Shown in pieces: positions 60,781 through 64,000 of a stretch of DNA of 64,000 bases. The position numbers and the translations under genes were made by a program. The stretch comes from Ruthenibacterium lactatiformans (GTDB taxonomy: Bacteria > Bacillota > Clostridia > Oscillospirales > Ruminococcaceae). Each line of letters opens with the position of its first letter. Position 1 is the first letter of the stretch. Location of the stretch: positions 1 through 64,000 of the forward strand of contig NZ_JXXK01000015.1 of assembly GCF_000949455.1 (NCBI RefSeq). Direction: 5' to 3'. The notes under the pieces are model-generated. The model worked only from the letters and a program-made list of their open reading frames with translations. It was not told the origin of the DNA and searched no databases.

Positions 60781-62112
60781 TTATTGCTCCTTGTCCGCAC
60801 GCAGGCGCCGGGTCACCTCCCGGGCAACACGCAGACCGTGCTGTGCATTTTCAGCGCCCAGCCGTGCAAGCGGGTCCGGCGCGCCGTGCAGCGTGCGCTC
60901 CAGCCATTCCGCCTCCAGCGCCTGCATCCGCGCCAGCACCTCCGGATACCGGGCCTTTACATCCGCCGTTTCCCGCGGGTCCTCTTCCGTATGATACAGG
61001 GCATATTCTGCAAAATCCCACAGGCCGGGGCTGAAGGTATGCACCATCTTCCAGCCGTCCTGTAAAACCGCCCTCTGGCAGGTATACAGCCCGTGCTCAC
61101 ACACAAGATATTCCCGGGGCGCCGCTGTTCCGTCCAGCGTGTCCTGTAGCGCTGTACCGTGCCACATCTCCGGTGCGGCCACGCCGAAAAAGCGCGCCGC
61201 GGCAGGCGCGATGTCCAGCCCATACACAGGATGGGCGCACACCTCGCCCCTGTGGGCGCCGCCCGGCAGCTTGAGCAGCATCGGGATATGGATACAGCTG
61301 TCATGCACCGTGCCGTGCTCCAGGATCATCTGCCCCTCTCCATACTGCTCGCCGTGGTCCGCACTCAGTATCACGGCACAGTCGTCATACCAGCCTCTTT
61401 TTTTCAGGTATGCGCACATCTGCCCTACCAGATGGTCGGTATAGCGGATTTCGGCGTCATACAGGCGAAGCAGCTCCGCCAGCTCCCGTCGGCTGCGCAC
61501 GCCCGTATGCCGGCCGCCTCGGTACAGCGGAGATGCGGCCAGCCGGGTGAGCTGTTCATCGGTTACGGCGGAGGTGTCCGGCTCATAGCCGCGGTCGATC
61601 CATTCCGGCGGCGGGGACAGCGGCCCGTGAGGATCCCAGTAATGCAGATGCAGGAAAAGGTCTTCCCCACAAAAGCCGTCCAGAAAATCCATTGCCGCCT
61701 CATTCACCGCGGCGCCCGGAAAGCGCTGGAAATTTTCCGCACGGCAGCGGTAGGAGGGGTCGATCACATGGGAAAATCCATTGTAAAACCATGGCGCAGG
61801 ATGCCGCCCGAACGAAGAAACCGCCGCCGTGTGCACGCCCTCCCAGGACAGTACACGGGGCAGGGCCGTTTCCGGCGGCGTGGCCACGGAAAGTGCAGCC
61901 GTACCGTGGGTCTCCACGCCGTTGACCACGCCGAAGCACCCGGTAAACAGCGCTGCGCGGGCCGGCATGCAGGGCGTGTTGGAAGCATACGCCCGGGAAA
62001 AACGCACCCCGTCCGCCGCCAGCGCGTCGATGTGCGGCGTCGGCCGCCCATACCCGCAGCAGGACAAATGGTCCGGCCGCAGCGTGTCGATATCAAAATA
62101 GATGACCTTCAT
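60781..62112 (-). CDS. Sulfatase (formylglycine type)
   Basis: 443 residues, no signal peptide. The sulfatase motif is NTPCMPARAALFTG with C48 of C-x-P-x-R, the residue converted to formylglycine; metal ligands in FDIDTLRPDH and LSADHGEQYGEG; LHYWDPHGPLSPP is a further active-site segment. It should cleave sulfate esters from sugars, such as host glycan fragments. Being cytoplasmic, it would act on imported, already small sulfated sugars. Its maturating enzyme is not in the window. ATGA overlap with the oxidoreductase gene upstream. Confidence 0.93.
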   Translation of the reverse strand: MKVIYFDIDTLRPDHLSCCGYGRPTPHIDALAADGVRFSRAYASNTPCMPARAALFTGCFGVVNGVETHGTAALSVATPPETALPRVLSWEGVHTAAVSSFGRHPAPWFYNGFSHVIDPSYRCRAENFQRFPGAAVNEAAMDFLDGFCGEDLFLHLHYWDPHGPLSPPPEWIDRGYEPDTSAVTDEQLTRLAASPLYRGGRHTGVRSRRELAELLRLYDAEIRYTDHLVGQMCAYLKKRGWYDDCAVILSADHGEQYGEGQMILEHGTVHDSCIHIPMLLKLPGGAHRGEVCAHPVYGLDIAPAAARFFGVAAPEMWHGTALQDTLDGTAAPREYLVCEHGLYTCQRAVLQDGWKMVHTFSPGLWDFAEYALYHTEEDPRETADVKARYPEVLARMQALEAEWLERTLHGAPDPLARLGAENAQHGLRVAREVTRRLRADKEQ

Positions 62113-63143
62113 CGTACTTCCCTTACAAAATGCCTGCGGCCGTGCTCATACAGGGCGCAGATCATTTCCTGTGTCAAAAAGGCGTTTTCCGCGGTGACAT
62201 ACATGGGCGCAAGCCCCAGCAGGCTCTGATAAAAGTTACCGATCTGCTTGACATGGCTGGTGCCCCAATATTGCTTGACGTCCCCGTATTCAAACATCTG
62301 TGCTGGGTCGTTGTCCGCAAGGCAGGTGAGGCCGTTGTTCAGCTCCACCCGCGCCTTGGGCCCTTCCATAACGGCTTTGCCCCGGGTGCACGCCAGCTCC
62401 AGACGAACCGGCTCGTCTGTGCAGTAGTGGTTCATCACATAAAAGGTGCCGTACGCACCGCCTTCAAATTCCACCCGTCCCTCGGCTGTGTCCTCCACCG
62501 GAATATCCGGGTGCGTGCGGTTGGCCAGGCTGGCCTGTACGCCTGTCACCGGACGGCCGATGAACCAGCGCATCAGGTCCAGCGTATGGATGGCCTGGTC
62601 GATGATGACGCCGCCGCCCTCTTTATCCCAGGTGCCTTTCCAGTCGCTTTGGGAATAATATTCCGGTGAGCGGTCCCATGTCAGCAGCACGCGCGCCGCG
62701 CGCACCTCGCCCAAATCTCCGTTGTCCAGGCAACGGCGGATGAGCTGGGAACCCGCGTTATAGCGGTTCTGGAAAATGACGCCCAGCGTTCTGCCTGTGG
62801 CGGCCGCGGTGTCCAGCATACGGCGCGCGTCCGCCAGCGCAATGGCCATCGGCTTTTCTGTCAGCACATGGCAGCCGTGCTCCATGGCAAGGCACGCCAG
62901 CGGCGCATGCAGATAGTGCGGCGTGCAGATATGCACCACATCCGGCTTTTCCTGCTCCAGCATCACTTCAAAATCCGTATACGCCCGGCAGCCGAAGCGC
63001 TCCGCCGCAGCCCCGGCACGCTCGGGCTTCACATCGCACACCGCCGTGAGCACGGCGTGCGGGTCCCTGGAGACCGGTACGGCATGCATGGGGAATATCT
63101 TTCCGCAGCCTGCGATTACCGTTTTCAGTTTCCGTACTTCCAT
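62109..63143 (-). CDS. Gfo/Idh/MocA-family NAD(P)-dependent oxidoreductase
   Basis: 344 residues. Rossmann loop VIAGCGKIFPMHAVPV, catalytic Lys in VLTEKPMAIAL, and GGGVIIDQAIHTLDLMRWF, where Asp four places before His keeps the D-x3-H pair of inositol dehydrogenase. The ATG at 63143 has AAGGGGA upstream. Overlaps the sulfatase start, so both act on the same substrate, presumably a sulfated or formerly sulfated sugar. Confidence 0.92.
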   Translation of the reverse strand: MEVRKLKTVIAGCGKIFPMHAVPVSRDPHAVLTAVCDVKPERAGAAAERFGCRAYTDFEVMLEQEKPDVVHICTPHYLHAPLACLAMEHGCHVLTEKPMAIALADARRMLDTAAATGRTLGVIFQNRYNAGSQLIRRCLDNGDLGEVRAARVLLTWDRSPEYYSQSDWKGTWDKEGGGVIIDQAIHTLDLMRWFIGRPVTGVQASLANRTHPDIPVEDTAEGRVEFEGGAYGTFYVMNHYCTDEPVRLELACTRGKAVMEGPKARVELNNGLTCLADNDPAQMFEYGDVKQYWGTSHVKQIGNFYQSLLGLAPMYVTAENAFLTQEMICALYEHGRRHFVREVR

Positions 63144-63161
63144 CACTTCGTCCCCTTTTGG

Positions 63162-63207
63162 CATCAGGCCGCCCCAAGGCAAGCTATTGCCTTGAAACAG
63201 CCTGATG
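63162..63207 (-). other. Nested hairpin in the leader of the oxidoreductase/sulfatase genes
   Basis: CATCAGGC (63162-63169)/GCCTGATG (63200-63207) encloses AAGGCAA (63176-63182)/TTGCCTT (63187-63193) with a GCTA loop. It ends close to the ribosome site of the gene at 63143 and lies between it and the cupin gene; a second GC-rich stem lies at 63213-63240. Confidence 0.5.
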
Positions 63208-63270
63208 GATGGGCGGGGCGCACCGAAGCGCATCCCGCCGTTTCTGTTGTTTTTCTGCCGCCGCAGAAAT

Positions 63271-63990
63271 TCAGGCCTCCCGCTCTTTCACGAAGCGCTC
63301 GAACCAGATGTACGCCACTTCCTTGCCCGGCTCCGCCGTCAGGGAGTGGTCCAGCCCGGCGGGCACGAAGCTCCAGTCGCCCGCATGATGGGCCACGCTC
63401 TCGTTTTCCACCGTCAGCGTGAAATCGGCATTGTCCAGGCCGTAGTTCCACTGGTCCACAGCGGGATGGCCTTTTTCCACAGTGCCTTCGCCCACGGCTT
63501 TCACCACACCCAGCAGATTGCGGCCTACCTCGCCGGAGTACAGCACCTGCCAGCTGCGGGTGTGGGGGCCCTTGCAGTCCTGCGTATATTCGTGCGTCTC
63601 AGAGAAGGAACGGAAGATCGGCAGCGTTGTGTGGCACGCCGCATAATTTTTGTGGTCTCCCTCTGTCATATCCAGCACCAGGCACAGGAATTCCAGATCC
63701 TCGACGGCGTGAATGGTAAAATCGCCGTTGTCAAAATCCGGCACAAAAAAAGCCAGTTCGGTGATGTTTCGGGCGAACTTATCCGTGGTGACATAGCCCT
63801 TGCCGGCTGTAAAGCAGTACACTGCGGTCTTATCTGCATATTTTTCCGGCTGCACATCATGCCCGGCCTTCAAAAAGCATTTGTAGTTGTGGGCGCCGGG
63901 GAACGTTCCGGGCAGCATTTCCATGCGGGAAAATCCGTTTGCGTCATACTGAGGCGCCATTTCTTCCTTTTTTACAATCGCGATAGACAT
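63271..63990 (-). CDS. Cupin-domain protein
   Basis: 239 residues, two cupin-like halves. Strands with SRMEMLPGTFPGAHNYKCFL, VQPEKYADKTAVYCFTAG and, in the second half, VAHHAGDWSFVPAGLDHSLT carry His and Glu metal-ligand candidates. Such proteins are sugar-acid isomerases or sensors; it could be the isomerase of the sulfatase/oxidoreductase pathway. The ATG at 63990 is near the window edge, without a clear ribosome site in view, so an upstream start or preceding gene cannot be judged. Confidence 0.82.
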   Translation of the reverse strand: MSIAIVKKEEMAPQYDANGFSRMEMLPGTFPGAHNYKCFLKAGHDVQPEKYADKTAVYCFTAGKGYVTTDKFARNITELAFFVPDFDNGDFTIHAVEDLEFLCLVLDMTEGDHKNYAACHTTLPIFRSFSETHEYTQDCKGPHTRSWQVLYSGEVGRNLLGVVKAVGEGTVEKGHPAVDQWNYGLDNADFTLTVENESVAHHAGDWSFVPAGLDHSLTAEPGKEVAYIWFERFVKEREA

Positions 63991-64000
63991 TGTGTTTACC

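Noticed and set aside
1..64000. Prophage, integrative element, insertion sequence, tRNA or rRNA genes
   Set aside because: No integrase, transposase, structural phage gene, terminal inverted repeats of an insertion sequence, cloverleaf or rRNA signature was recognised on either strand.

Overview
The window looks like chromosome of a GC-rich (roughly 58-60% by eye), spore-forming, anaerobic member of the Clostridia, most probably Oscillospirales (Oscillospiraceae/Ruminococcaceae-like gut bacteria). The evidence is spoVAC-spoVAD-spoVAE plus the spore protease gpr, a fused AdhE with a Rex-like operator, GGAGG-type ribosome sites throughout, a sortase-anchored surface protein, and many carbohydrate genes typical of gut commensals. 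No rRNA, tRNA, CRISPR array, integrase or transposase was seen. The species cannot be fixed from sequence alone.

Layout. 1-3049: a MerR-controlled redox cluster (flavodoxin-like reductase, carboxymuconolactone-decarboxylase protein, aldo/keto reductase, iron alcohol dehydrogenase running off the edge) with the divergent merR gene and a 19-bp-spacer MerR-type promoter. 3050-3725: a structured non-coding stretch. 3726-5087: ferritin and a TetR regulator. 5378-11673: an operon with an unrecognised protein, a PHP metallohydrolase, a complete ABC importer (permease, ATPase, lipoprotein, permease) and a tyrosine phosphatase, facing a low-molecular-weight tyrosine phosphatase. 12251-22413: a serine hydrolase, an AraC regulator, and an operon of sugar-binding lipoprotein, two permeases and a 1327-residue DUF4855 surface protein with a serine-rich tandem-repeat linker and an MPQTG anchor.

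22888-37746 is the richest part. An AraC gene sits between two divergent arms. The minus arm has a hydroxyacid dehydrogenase, an enolase-superfamily enzyme and a Gfo/Idh/MocA oxidoreductase. The plus arm has two Gfo/Idh/MocA proteins, a TIM-barrel sugar isomerase/epimerase, nagA, nagB, a cytoplasmic GH20 hexosaminidase, a third Gfo/Idh/MocA protein, a NAT_N/GNAT_C-like protein and an M55 D-aminopeptidase. I read this as a pathway for an N-acetylhexosamine-containing glycan or glycopeptide in which oxidoreductases may act next to, or instead of, ordinary hydrolysis. An alpha/beta hydrolase and a GPH-type sugar transporter follow.

40587-49925: degV, a TVP38/VTT membrane protein, a VanY-type carboxypeptidase lipoprotein, rsmE, a wrecked traX, prmA, adhE and a DUF2804 gene. 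50201-53320: spoVA genes, rpsT and gpr. 53336-56704: an AT-rich gene with a possible PD-(D/E)XK nuclease core, a nucleotidyltransferase and a TetM-like GTPase. 56843-60720: an asymmetric heterodimeric ABC exporter with a strong promoter and a roughly 200-nt leader holding a possible attenuator. 60781-63990: sulfatase, Gfo/Idh/MocA oxidoreductase and cupin, a second small glycan-type operon.
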